This document shows, one piece after another, positions 16,584 through 24,395 of a stretch of DNA of 34,783 nt. Source of the DNA: Alphaproteobacteria bacterium UBA3002 (GTDB taxonomy: Bacteria > Pseudomonadota > Alphaproteobacteria > Rickettsiales > UBA3002); NCBI GenBank assembly GCA_002346425.1, contig DDZS01000067.1, positions 1 to 34,783 on the forward strand. Reading direction: 5' to 3'. Both the position numbers and the translations under genes were made by a program. The notes beneath the pieces were generated by a model, which was given only the letters and a program-made list of their open reading frames with translations, was not told where the DNA came from and did not search any database. Numbering within the stretch: position 1 is the stretch's first letter; each line of letters begins with the position of its first letter.

Positions 16584-16806
16584 TATCCTTTTGGGTTAAT
16601 TCGCCTGCATCATGGCTAGTGATCCGCAATTCAACATATCCCCACCCATAGCGGATTTCCGGATGATGCTGTAGCCGTTCGCTAATCATCGCCACTTCCA
16701 TCACCAATTGATGCGCTTGCAAAAAATTTTCAAAACGGAAATGACGGGTTAGCCAGATGCCATCGACCGATACTTCCCAATGGGGAAGACGGAATTCAGT
16801 AGTCAT
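16489..16806 (-). CDS. phhB: 4a-hydroxytetrahydrobiopterin dehydratase (pterin carbinolamine dehydratase)
   Basis: Dehydrates 4a-hydroxytetrahydropterin to quinonoid dihydropterin, recycling the cofactor of aromatic amino-acid hydroxylases. The ERLQHHPEIRYGWGYVELRITSHDAGELTQKD block (residues 43-74) contains the conserved HHP and the TSHD motif. 105 residues. The ATG at 16806 follows AAGGA at a suitable distance. The final 20 or so residues (PALQPQ onward, Pro/Gln/Tyr-rich) go beyond where the family usually ends, and are encoded antisense to the AsmA-like gene. No phenylalanine hydroxylase is nearby; stand-alone copies are common in alphaproteobacteria and their role is often unclear. Confidence 0.9.
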   Translation of the reverse strand: MTTEFRLPHWEVSVDGIWLTRHFRFENFLQAHQLVMEVAMISERLQHHPEIRYGWGYVELRITSHDAGELTQKDINWIEQVEQLPALQPQAQYYPLPYPTESKIN

Positions 16807-16842
16807 TTTTTGGTTCCTTCCAGGCTAGCATGCGGCTAAAGC

Positions 16843-17460
16843 ATGTCTATGCCAGTTATTTACCCTGCGATTATTTTTGAAACATCAACTGCGCATGTGT
16901 CTAACTGCGCTACTTTAGCATTACGTCTATCGCGTAAGCATGGCGACACTATCACGTTAGCACCCCAGACACAAGCGGCGGAGTTAGTACCTTCTATCAA
17001 TCGCTTACTTGAAAAGCACGCCATATCGTATTCCGATCTTGCCTGTCTAATTACAACCGTAGGTCCCGGTACGTTTACGGGTATTCGTATTGGCTTAGCC
17101 GTCGCGCGCATGATTGCCTTCACCCAGCCGCAATTGCAAGCCCTCGGCATCACGACCTTACAAGCCGCTGCGATGATTCAGCCCCCGGAAATTGCGGAGC
17201 TTTGCGTTGCCCTGCGTGCAGGCAAAGGCGATCTATATATGCAGCGTTTTCAGCATTCATATGCTGTCTGGCAGGCCACGTCACCGATTACCTTATGCAA
17301 GCCCGACGCCCTGCCCGATCTACCGATTATCAGCGAACCGGCAACGGCTACGCAAATCGCGGATCATCTTGACCAACTTCCCCCTGATGCGGCTTTACCG
17401 CTAGAGCCGCTCTATATTCGCCCGCCGGATGCTAAGCTCCCGGTGAAACCCTTGCTATGA
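16843..17460 (+). CDS. tsaB: tRNA threonylcarbamoyladenosine biosynthesis protein TsaB
   Basis: Partner of TsaD and TsaE in making t6A37 in tRNAs that read ANN codons. ASKHA-like fold: an N-terminal IIFETSTAHVSNCATLAL strand pair, AAELVPSINRLLEKHAISYSDLACL, and the diagnostic GPGTFTGIRIGLAVARM at residues 74-90. 205 residues, slightly short for the family. ATGs at 16843 and 16849 are both possible starts; the ribosome binding site is weak. In many proteobacteria rimI follows tsaB; here a sulfite-exporter permease follows instead. It is divergent from phhB with 36 bp between starts. Confidence 0.88.
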   Translation: MSMPVIYPAIIFETSTAHVSNCATLALRLSRKHGDTITLAPQTQAAELVPSINRLLEKHAISYSDLACLITTVGPGTFTGIRIGLAVARMIAFTQPQLQALGITTLQAAAMIQPPEIAELCVALRAGKGDLYMQRFQHSYAVWQATSPITLCKPDALPDLPIISEPATATQIADHLDQLPPDAALPLEPLYIRPPDAKLPVKPLL

Positions 17461-17486
17461 CCTATTAATCCCCGTAGGCTGGCAGC

Positions 17487-18413
17487 ATGTTTCAGGTCTA
17501 TCTGCCCATTGCCGAAATGTCGGTGCATGCGTTGGCGATCATCCTGCTGGGTGGCGCTACGGGTGTCTTATCCGGAATGTTAGGGGTCGGTGGTGGATTT
17601 TTAACGACGCCCTTCCTGATTTTCATGGGCGTCCCGCCAACCGTATCAGTGGCAACCTCTGCTAACCAGATTGTCGCCGCTTCCGTTTCGGGTTTTCTGA
17701 ATCATTGGCGGCGCAAAGCGGTCGATATCAAGATGGGTAATTACCTGCTCGGCGGCGGTCTCGTCGGTTCGACGCTTGGGATACAATTGTTTCGTTACCT
17801 CGAGTCCCTGGGCCAGATCGATCTCGTCATTTCCTTAAGTTATGTCATCATGCTGGGCACGATTGGCGGCATGATGGGATGGGAAAGCCTGCGCGCGCTG
17901 ATGGGTTGGAAAAAACCGAAACCGACCAGTGGCGATAAAGATGCCACGCGCTGGATTGACCGGTGGCCCATGCAAAGCGAATTCGCTGCGTCGGGGATTA
18001 CGCTCAGCATACTATTGCCGCTGGGCATTGGTTTTATTATCGGCGTGATGGTCTCGATCATGGGCGTCGGCGGCGGCTTCTTTATGATCCCTGCCATGAT
18101 TTATATATTACGGATGCCCGCTTCCGTCGTAGTGGGCACCTCGCTTTACCAGATTATTTTTATTACCGCGAATGTGACCCTACTCCATGCCGTAACCACG
18201 CAAACGGTCGATATTATGCTGGCGCTGTTGTTGCTTAGCGGCTCGGTCATTGGAGCGCAAATCGGCTCGCGCATGGGCAGCCGGGTTTCCCCAGACATCC
18301 TGCGCGCAATTATGGCAGCGCTGGTGCTGACGGTGGCCATTCGCCTTGCCTATGATTTATTCGTGACGCCGGATGATTTATATTCCTTTACCGTGGAGGA
18401 GCCACATGCGTAA
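17487..18413 (+). CDS. TauE/SafE family membrane permease (putative sulfite/sulfonate exporter)
   Basis: 308 residues with about eight membrane segments and the family's internal duplication: GVLSGMLGVGGGFLTTPFLIFMG near residues 26-48 and IGVMVSIMGVGGGFFMIPAMIYIL in the second half, each with the GVGGGF motif. The N-terminus MFQVYLPIAEMSVHALAI is typical of the alphaproteobacterial subgroup paired with TIGR02186 proteins, and such a gene follows with an 8-nt overlap. Family members move small anions such as sulfite, sulfoacetate or thiosulfate; the substrate here is unknown. No taurine or sulfite oxidation genes are in the window. Confidence 0.9.
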   Translation: MFQVYLPIAEMSVHALAIILLGGATGVLSGMLGVGGGFLTTPFLIFMGVPPTVSVATSANQIVAASVSGFLNHWRRKAVDIKMGNYLLGGGLVGSTLGIQLFRYLESLGQIDLVISLSYVIMLGTIGGMMGWESLRALMGWKKPKPTSGDKDATRWIDRWPMQSEFAASGITLSILLPLGIGFIIGVMVSIMGVGGGFFMIPAMIYILRMPASVVVGTSLYQIIFITANVTLLHAVTTQTVDIMLALLLLSGSVIGAQIGSRMGSRVSPDILRAIMAALVLTVAIRLAYDLFVTPDDLYSFTVEEPHA

Positions 18414-19104
18414 GTGGCTGCTATTTTTGGTGATGGGCTTTGCAATGCCGGCGCACGCTGCGCCGATTATCGCGGATATCTCGAATCATGATATCACCAT
18501 TCATACCTCTTTCTCCGGCGCGAATCTGATGGTCTTTGGCGCACGTAACGACCCGGGCGATATCGTCATCGTCATTCGCGGGCCAGAACGCAATATCATG
18601 GTGCGGAAAAAAGAGCGCGTCATGGGCATGTGGGTAAACCGTTTCGAAGAAGAATTTCTTGGCCAACCGACGTTTTATCGCATCGCCTCAAGCCGTGCGC
18701 TAGAGAATGTCCGGCAGCAGCGCTTGTTTCAGCCCTTAGCAATTTTGCCGCCGCAAGAACCTACGGATAATACCTTCCTCACCGCGCTACGCAAACAGCT
18801 CATCGAGAACCGCTATTACGGGGGGGAAGTGACCCCGGTGGAATTTATGGGCTCTACCCTTTTTAAAGCCGAATTTACCTTTCCCGATAATATGCCGCGC
18901 GGCAGTTACACCGCCGAAGCCTATTTGTTTACCGATGGCCGCCTCTCCGGCATGCAATCAACACCGATTCATGTCTATAAAGTCGGCACCGACGCGGCAC
19001 TCTACGATGCCGCGCAACATCATGGTTTTTTTTACGGTCTGTTTTCCATCCTCCTTGCCGTCGGTTTCGGCATCGGGGCCAACCGCCTGTTCAAACGCTT
19101 TTAG
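18406..19104 (+). CDS. TIGR02186-type membrane-anchored protein, partner of the TauE/SafE permease
   Basis: 232 residues: signal peptide MRKWLLFLVMGFAMPAHA, a periplasmic domain of about 180 residues starting APIIADISNHDITIHTSFSGANLMVFGA, and a C-terminal membrane helix (GFFYGLFSILLAVGFGIGANRLF) with a short basic tail. This is the TIGR02186 layout, found beside TauE/SafE permeases in alphaproteobacteria. I chose the ATG at 18406 because it has a strong GGAGGAG site and exposes the signal peptide; it overlaps the permease stop by 8 nt. Biochemical function is unknown; the tight coupling suggests a permease subunit or periplasmic accessory. Confidence 0.85.
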   Translation: MRKWLLFLVMGFAMPAHAAPIIADISNHDITIHTSFSGANLMVFGARNDPGDIVIVIRGPERNIMVRKKERVMGMWVNRFEEEFLGQPTFYRIASSRALENVRQQRLFQPLAILPPQEPTDNTFLTALRKQLIENRYYGGEVTPVEFMGSTLFKAEFTFPDNMPRGSYTAEAYLFTDGRLSGMQSTPIHVYKVGTDAALYDAAQHHGFFYGLFSILLAVGFGIGANRLFKRF

Positions 19105-19118
19105 TTAAGGAGCATTGC

Positions 19119-19595
19119 ATGCATCAGTTTGATATCAAGCCTTCTAAATACCTCGTCTGCGTGGACGATACCGACGTATCACGCGCGGCGACCCGTTTTG
19201 CCGCGATCAAAGGGGCCAAGCGCGGCATCCTGATCGACCTGCTGCATGTCATCGTACCATCCGAATTGCAGCCGATGGGTTCGGTTGCGGAGAAAATGAA
19301 GCAGGAACAGCGTGAAGCGACGGAAAAACTCATGCAATCGCTCGCCGAAGAAGCGTTCGAAATCGCCGGAATCACGCCTTCTCTTTGGATCAAAGAAGGT
19401 AAGCCATCTGAACAGATATTAGAGCTGGCCATGTCGGACCCGGATATCAATATGATTGTGCTTGGCGTGAATCAGGAAAGCAAAAGCGGTGACCGTGTGA
19501 TCAGTTGGCTGACCAGTTCCGCCGAAAAGCTCATGGTGCCGATTATGCTCGTTCCCGGAAATCTCACCGACGCACAAATGGAAAAACTGGGTTAG
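19119..19595 (+). CDS. Universal stress protein (UspA family)
   Basis: 158 residues with a single Usp domain: YLVCVDDTDVSRAATRFAA near residues 11-29, LLHVIVP near 41-47, and a C-terminal INMIVLGVNQESKSGDRVISWLTSSAEKLMVPIMLVPG. The GxxxxxGDRVISWL(T/S)...S segment resembles the ATP-binding G-2x-G-9x-G(S/T) region but is degenerate, so nucleotide binding is uncertain. The ribosome binding site AAGGAG is good. It lies 14 bp after the TIGR02186 gene, likely as the last gene of that operon. Its stop codon overlaps that of the RDD gene. Confidence 0.88.
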   Translation: MHQFDIKPSKYLVCVDDTDVSRAATRFAAIKGAKRGILIDLLHVIVPSELQPMGSVAEKMKQEQREATEKLMQSLAEEAFEIAGITPSLWIKEGKPSEQILELAMSDPDINMIVLGVNQESKSGDRVISWLTSSAEKLMVPIMLVPGNLTDAQMEKLG

Positions 19596-20248
19596 CGCCG
19601 TTCACGCCATTTGCGTTTTAGGTATAACCAGCTGCGTTTAAAGATATGGCCTTCGGGCACGTAGACCACGGTGGTTTTCGCAATTTTGTCATGCCATGCC
19701 TGATGTTTTTTATCAAACGCGCCCCAGAAAAAGCCGATTAGAAAAACCGGAATCGACAGATAAAATCCGGCATAGCGTTTGATATAATCGCGGGTGGTCG
19801 GATAGCCTTCCCCATCTTCTGTGGCTAGCCGCACGCCCATCAGCCATTTACCGGGCGAGGAATGAAATCGCGACCAGACGAGCACCATACATACCCCAAA
19901 CGCCAGTGACATAAGCATATTATATGTCACCCAGACTTCCGCATAATTGGTCGTGAAAATCGCACGCATCATGTCCGACTGCGCGACGTCCGTTTCCCCA
20001 TACCAGCCCGAGGTGGATTCAATAGGAATCGGTTTGATGAATCCGGTCAAATAGCGCCATAACGCATTAAGCGGTTCGAAAAATAGAAAGAATAAAATCG
20101 CCATATCGATGACGCTGGCTAATAGACGATCTTGTATTGAGGCAAAATGCCGTTGCTCGCGCGTGGGGCGGCGTTTTGGTTTGGTTTTCTCGAGCATCCT
20201 ATCCGCCCAGCGCTGGAGCTTTTCGGCGGTGTTGGGTTCGTCACTCAT
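19592..20248 (-). CDS. RDD family membrane protein
   Basis: 218 residues. After a charged cytoplasmic N-terminus, FASIQDRLLASVIDMAILFFLFFEP (about 36-60) holds the conserved Arg/Asp of the RDD family at the start of the first membrane helix. A second helix lies near residues 110-127, followed by RFHSSPGKWLMGVRLATEDG, the usual GK-x-x-(M/L)G-(V/I)-(R/K) motif, and a third helix near 168-181. The C-terminus is strongly basic. Its ATG overlaps the bioD stop as ATGA, so it is translationally tied to the biotin operon, for which no known RDD function exists. RDD proteins have been linked to ion transport, but the role here is unknown. Confidence 0.88.
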   Translation of the reverse strand: MSDEPNTAEKLQRWADRMLEKTKPKRRPTREQRHFASIQDRLLASVIDMAILFFLFFEPLNALWRYLTGFIKPIPIESTSGWYGETDVAQSDMMRAIFTTNYAEVWVTYNMLMSLAFGVCMVLVWSRFHSSPGKWLMGVRLATEDGEGYPTTRDYIKRYAGFYLSIPVFLIGFFWGAFDKKHQAWHDKIAKTTVVYVPEGHIFKRSWLYLKRKWRERR

Positions 20249-20892
20249 AAATCAAAGTTTAACAAATCTGCCGCCTGCTTCCAAGGCGTATCGCTTGGGG
20301 CTAACCGCGGCAATGCGATTACCGGCACCGCCTGTGGCAGATAGGCGCGCAGCGTCTCACAGGTATCCTGTAATCCGGCATCGCGTTCTGGGGCAGCTTG
20401 CGAGACGATTACCGCCTGAAGTGGCATGTCATGCTGCTGTAACTGCGCAATCGATAGCAAACTATGATTAATCGTCCCAAGATAGCTGGAGCTGACTAGG
20501 ATAATCGGAAGGCGCATCGCGCGCATCCAGTCAAACATGGTATATTGGCCATCAAGAGGCACCATCAATCCGCCAACCCCTTCAATGCATAGTTGCGGAT
20601 GCGCTTCCAGCTGTGCTTGTCCCCACGCTTCTAACTCAGGCGGGTCGATGCGTTTGCCCTCCCGTGCCGCTGCCAGATGCGGGGAGAGTGGCGCCGCAAA
20701 TTGCCACGGTGATATTTCTACAGAAGTTTGCCCGGTAACTCTTGCTAACAGGTCAGCATCGTTTACGCCGGGTTCTCCAATTCCGCTCAAAATAGGCTTG
20801 AACACTGGCCATCCAGTCCGATAGGCCAGTGCGGCAGTCACCAGCGTCTTGCCAACGCCGGTATCGATGCCAGCGATACAATACTGACTCAT
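20245..20892 (-). CDS. bioD: Dethiobiotin synthetase
   Basis: ATP-dependent ring closure of 7,8-diaminopelargonate with CO2 to dethiobiotin. The P-loop GIDTGVGKT is at residues 8-16, right after a start at ATG 20892. PWQFAAPLSPHLAA and EGVGGLMVPLD are the substrate-binding blocks, and the C-terminal LPRLAPSDTP is in place. 215 residues, near the family norm. The start overlaps the bioC stop (ATGA), and its own stop overlaps the RDD gene start (ATGA). An upstream in-frame extension to 20967 exists but lies inside bioC and precedes the P-loop by too far. Confidence 0.95.
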   Translation of the reverse strand: MSQYCIAGIDTGVGKTLVTAALAYRTGWPVFKPILSGIGEPGVNDADLLARVTGQTSVEISPWQFAAPLSPHLAAAREGKRIDPPELEAWGQAQLEAHPQLCIEGVGGLMVPLDGQYTMFDWMRAMRLPIILVSSSYLGTINHSLLSIAQLQQHDMPLQAVIVSQAAPERDAGLQDTCETLRAYLPQAVPVIALPRLAPSDTPWKQAADLLNFDL

Positions 20893-21608
20893 GGTTTTTC
20901 CGCCCAAAGATACCCGACCTGCCACTGCGAGACCGGCTCTCCATACATCGCTTCCAGCCGTTGCCATTGCCGCGGCGTCATTAATCCGGCAGGCTGCGCG
21001 CGACTATCCGCCCCGATGCGCGAAAGATAACGCAGCAAATCCCCCAAACTATCATGATGCATGGTGCGCGTTTCTTCTTGGTTTTTTATTACGCGTAACC
21101 CGCCCGCTTCTAATGCAGCGGTATCCTCTGCCATACTACGGAACGTAAGGACGCCGGAAGGACGATTCGTAGCAAGATAGGTTTCTCGCAAATGCTGGAG
21201 CGTACCCTGCTGATAGGTTGCCAAAACCATTTGGCCTTTGGGTTTAAGAATATGCGCGATTTGCTGCGCGACTGCTTCCGGCTGATTCGACCATTGCCAG
21301 CACAAGGCCGAATAGACCAGATCGAACTGCGCATCCGCAAACGGAAGGGCATGCATATCGGCTTGGACCGTCGCTTCTTGAAGGGGGTGCGCCAGGCGAC
21401 ACATCCCGGCGGCAATATCCATACCGATAATACTGTGATGGGGAGCAATTTGTGCCAAGCGCCCCGGCCCGCAACCCATGTCGAGAATACGCGCCTGCGC
21501 CTCTACTTGCGTCGCTTCCCATGCTTGTTGACCAATCGATTTTTGCTGTAAGGCCGCGCCCTCATACTGCGATGCGGCGGCGCTAAAAGCCTGGGCTATG
21601 CGCGACAT
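20889..21608 (-). CDS. bioC: Malonyl-ACP O-methyltransferase
   Basis: SAM-dependent methylation of malonyl-ACP, which disguises the first biotin precursor so the fatty-acid machinery can elongate it. Motif I is ILDMGCGPGRLA at residues 41-52, preceded by the BioC-like N-terminus RIAQAFSAAASQYEGAALQQKSIGQQ. DMHALPFADAQFDLVYSALCWQW and the LKPKGQMVLATYQQGTLQHLRE region are characteristic. 239 residues. The start at 21608 overlaps the bioH-like gene end by 13 nt, and the stop overlaps bioD as ATGA. The flanking biotin genes make BioC much more likely than an unrelated methyltransferase. Confidence 0.93.
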   Translation of the reverse strand: MSRIAQAFSAAASQYEGAALQQKSIGQQAWEATQVEAQARILDMGCGPGRLAQIAPHHSIIGMDIAAGMCRLAHPLQEATVQADMHALPFADAQFDLVYSALCWQWSNQPEAVAQQIAHILKPKGQMVLATYQQGTLQHLRETYLATNRPSGVLTFRSMAEDTAALEAGGLRVIKNQEETRTMHHDSLGDLLRYLSRIGADSRAQPAGLMTPRQWQRLEAMYGEPVSQWQVGYLWAEKP

Positions 21609-22258
21609 GCCACCTCATTGTAGAATTGTTGAATCGATTGTCGCACACGTGCCGGATCATGGAAATGCGGCGCGTGGGCACAGCCCGCCCAACGCTCAAC
21701 GGTCACCCAATCAGGCAATGCCTCGGTTTGTTCCACGGGGACAATGGCATCTTCTTCGCCATGAATATGCAATGTCGGCAATTGAGGATGAGCCTCTGCA
21801 TGCGTCTGAGCTTCCAAATGAGCGAGCCAAGGCAGCCAGATTTCTGGTTGCTCAGCAGTGGCATGCAACTGCATTCCTTCCCGCACGGCATCCGCATGGC
21901 TATCGCCTTTCGATAGCAGTCCGGCAAAGCGGCGCAAGGTACGCTGTGTATCGGACGCATAATTCTGATAGAATTGCGCGAAGGTGTCTTGGGGCATTGC
22001 TGGATAAAACTGGTCACTACGCACAAACTGAACCGGCGAGGCCAGCGTAATAAGGGCTGTTGCTTTAATCTGCTTCGAGACGAGTAACTGACGCGCCAGC
22101 ACGCCGCCTAATGACCAACCAATCAGTAGGTCGCATTCGGCAGGCATAGGAATGTGTGATGGCTCATGCGTGGCGTAATCGATGGATGTCACTGCATCAA
22201 AAAGCTGCGACAAACTCTCCGGCGCCTGCGTCCAGCCGCTTAATGCCACTACCTTCAT
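21596..22258 (-). CDS. bioH: Pimeloyl-ACP methyl ester esterase, BioH type
   Basis: Alpha/beta hydrolase expected to remove the methyl group from pimeloyl-ACP methyl ester, ending the BioC-initiated chain. The nucleophile elbow is GWSLGG at 47-52 (Ser49), the acid is in HGEEDAIVP, and the His is in GCAHAPHFHDP. 220 residues, shorter than E. coli BioH, with a reduced N-terminus that starts directly at the first strand (MKVVALSGWTQAPESL). The ATG overlaps the bioF stop (ATGA). The assignment rests on position between bioF and bioC plus the hydrolase motifs; BioG, BioK or another esterase type could fill the same slot. Confidence 0.82.
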   Translation of the reverse strand: MKVVALSGWTQAPESLSQLFDAVTSIDYATHEPSHIPMPAECDLLIGWSLGGVLARQLLVSKQIKATALITLASPVQFVRSDQFYPAMPQDTFAQFYQNYASDTQRTLRRFAGLLSKGDSHADAVREGMQLHATAEQPEIWLPWLAHLEAQTHAEAHPQLPTLHIHGEEDAIVPVEQTEALPDWVTVERWAGCAHAPHFHDPARVRQSIQQFYNEVACRA

Positions 22259-23364
22259 AATACCTTTTTTAGCGCGTCAATCAGATGAGCGACTTGCGCA
22301 TCGCTATGCGCTGCCGACAAGCATATCCGTAGTCGGGCCGTTCCTTTTGGCACGGTGGGCGGCCGAATGGCATGCACCCATATCCCATGCTCTTCCAATT
22401 GCAGCGCTGCCTCAATCGCCGTATCGTTATCGCCGACCACGATGGGGACGATGGCGCCGGGAACCTCTGGCAAACCTAGCGATTCGGTGACATGTTTTGC
22501 TAGCTGACGCGGCCGCTGGCGCAAGGCTGCATCCGACTGCAGCAAGGTAAGTGAGGTTTTCGCCGCCTCAATCACGCAGGCGGGCAAGCCGGTGGTAAAC
22601 ATAAAGGCACGCGCGCTACTGATGAGCAGATCGACCACAGGTTTCGTCGCGCAGATATAACCGCCATATCCCCCAAGCCCCTTTGAAAGCGTGCCCATTT
22701 GGATATGCCCGGCCGTGGGCTGGGGCGTCATAAAGCCGATGCCATGCGCATTATCGCTGATTACCCAACAATCAAAACGTTTGGCCAGTTCCAGAATCTC
22801 GGGCAACGGTGCCGCGTCCCCATCCATACTAAAAATCGTTTCAGTAAGAATGATGCAATTCCGGCAATGCGCCCGCTGTGCTTTGAGTAAATCTTCCAGA
22901 TGCGCCAGATCATTATGGCGGAAACGGCGCAAGGTCGCGCCCGACAGCTTCGCCCCGTCAAACATGCAAGCATGGCATAAACGGTCTGCCAGAATTAAGT
23001 CTGCTTTGTCGGCCAGCGCAGTAATGGTGCCGATATTTGCCAGATACCCGCTGCCAAAGACCAATGCAGCCTGCGTGCCCGCATATTCCGCCAAATCTTC
23101 TTCTAAAGCAGAAACCGCGGTATGCGTTCCCGTGACTAAACGCGAGGCACCGGCGCCAGCCATATGCTCGGCGCGCATCGCGGCAATCACCGCCGGGTGC
23201 TGGGCGAGCCCGAAATAATCGTTACTGCTGAAATTAACAAATTCTTCGCCATCGACGCGAATGCGCATCTCCGGTAGGGGTTGCATCGCGTGTAATTGAC
23301 GCACTACCCCATCCGCGGCCAGGCAATCCATCCGATCATGGGCGAAGCGAGCGAGCGAGTCCAT
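22255..23364 (-). CDS. bioF: 8-amino-7-oxononanoate synthase
   Basis: PLP enzyme condensing pimeloyl-ACP (or CoA) with L-alanine to KAPA. Visible: NFSSNDYFGLAQHP near residues 43-56, GAGASRLVTGTHTAVSALE near 72-90, ETIFSMDGDAAPL, the PLP-contact SDNAHGIGF (the usual DDAHG with Asn in the second position), and the PLP lysine in MGTLSKGLGGYGGYI. 369 residues. The ATG at 23364 follows GAGGGG. This is the first gene of the minus-strand biotin operon bioF-H-C-D-RDD, divergent from bioB with 75 bp between the starts. Confidence 0.96.
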   Translation of the reverse strand: MDSLARFAHDRMDCLAADGVVRQLHAMQPLPEMRIRVDGEEFVNFSSNDYFGLAQHPAVIAAMRAEHMAGAGASRLVTGTHTAVSALEEDLAEYAGTQAALVFGSGYLANIGTITALADKADLILADRLCHACMFDGAKLSGATLRRFRHNDLAHLEDLLKAQRAHCRNCIILTETIFSMDGDAAPLPEILELAKRFDCWVISDNAHGIGFMTPQPTAGHIQMGTLSKGLGGYGGYICATKPVVDLLISSARAFMFTTGLPACVIEAAKTSLTLLQSDAALRQRPRQLAKHVTESLGLPEVPGAIVPIVVGDNDTAIEAALQLEEHGIWVHAIRPPTVPKGTARLRICLSAAHSDAQVAHLIDALKKVL

Positions 23365-23439
23365 ATCCCCTCTTTAGCAGGCCCAAATCCAAAGCGCCAG
23401 TGATTGACATACCCCCCGAAAGCTGAAAGAACAAAGGCC

Positions 23440-24390
23440 ATGCGTACGGATTGGACAATAGACGAAATTGCGGGTTTGTATGACCTCCCGTTTCATGACC
23501 TGATGTTTGAAGCACATCGCGTGCATCGGGAGAATTTTAACCCTTCCGAAATTCAAATGAGTACGCTGCTGTCGATCAAAACCGGCGGTTGCCCGGAAGA
23601 TTGCAAATATTGCCCGCAATCGGCGCATTTCGATACCGGAGTGAAAGCCGAGAAATTGCTGGATTCGGATGTGATCCTGTCTGCGGCCAAACGTGCCAAA
23701 GCCGAAGGCGCGACGCGTTTTTGCATGGGCGCTGCTTGGCGCTCGCCCAAAGAACGCGACATGCCGAAGCTGATGGAAACCATTGCCGCGGTCAAAGCCG
23801 AAGGGCTGGAAACCTGCGCGACGCTCGGCATGCTCGACGCATCGCAAGCCGAACGTTTAAAAGATGCTGGCTTAGATTATTATAATCACAATCTCGATTC
23901 GTCCGAATCTTTTTACAAAACCATCATCACGACCCGTACCTATGACGAACGGCTGGATACGCTGGCGACCGTACGCGCGGCGGGGATGAAAGTCTGCTGC
24001 GGCGGCATTATCGGCATGGGCGAATCGCGCCAAGACCGGATTGAACTGCTGCGCAATCTCGCCAATCAGGAAAGTCATCCCGAAAGCGTGCCGATTAACC
24101 TGCTAGTGCAAGTTGCAGGTACGCCCATGCAAGGGATGGAACCTTTAGAAAGTTTTGAATTTATTCGCACTGTCGCGGTGGCTCGGCTGCTAATGCCAAA
24201 ATCGCATGTGCGTCTCTCCGCCGGCCGTGAGGAAATGAGCGACGAGATGCAAGCCTGGTGTTTCTTCGCCGGAGCCAATTCCATCTTCTTTGGCGACACC
24301 TTGTTGACCACCAGCAATCCGCAGGTTGAAAAAGACAAGGCGCTGTTTAAAACCCTTGGCCTGACAGCGGAGTCCGCCGTCGCGGCGTAA
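23440..24390 (+). CDS. bioB: Biotin synthase
   Basis: Radical-SAM enzyme that inserts sulfur into dethiobiotin. The [4Fe-4S] cluster cysteines are C51, C55 and C58 (CPEDCKYC), in the conserved LLSIKTGGCPEDCKYCPQSAH block. FCMGAAWR, ETCATLGML and the YYNHNLDSS motif carry the [2Fe-2S] ligands and substrate contacts. SAGREEMSDEMQAWCFFAGANSIFFGDTLLTT is the standard C-terminal signature. I used the ATG at 23440 (MRTDWTIDEI), just after AAAGG; an upstream extension is not BioB-like. 316 residues. The 75-bp gap to bioF (23365-23439) has a TTGACA at 23404-23409 but no convincing -10. Confidence 0.97.
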   Translation: MRTDWTIDEIAGLYDLPFHDLMFEAHRVHRENFNPSEIQMSTLLSIKTGGCPEDCKYCPQSAHFDTGVKAEKLLDSDVILSAAKRAKAEGATRFCMGAAWRSPKERDMPKLMETIAAVKAEGLETCATLGMLDASQAERLKDAGLDYYNHNLDSSESFYKTIITTRTYDERLDTLATVRAAGMKVCCGGIIGMGESRQDRIELLRNLANQESHPESVPINLLVQVAGTPMQGMEPLESFEFIRTVAVARLLMPKSHVRLSAGREEMSDEMQAWCFFAGANSIFFGDTLLTTSNPQVEKDKALFKTLGLTAESAVAA

Positions 24391-24395
24391 TTTCA

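Noticed and set aside
22691..23218. Plus-strand frame of 175 codons antisense to bioF
   Set aside because: Low-information Ser/Ala/Arg-rich translation fully within bioF, which has intact PLP motifs.
23404..23409. TTGACA in the bioF-bioB gap, as a bioB promoter
   Set aside because: The expected -10 position reads GAAAGA or similar; there is also no clear biotin-operator palindrome in the 75 bp.
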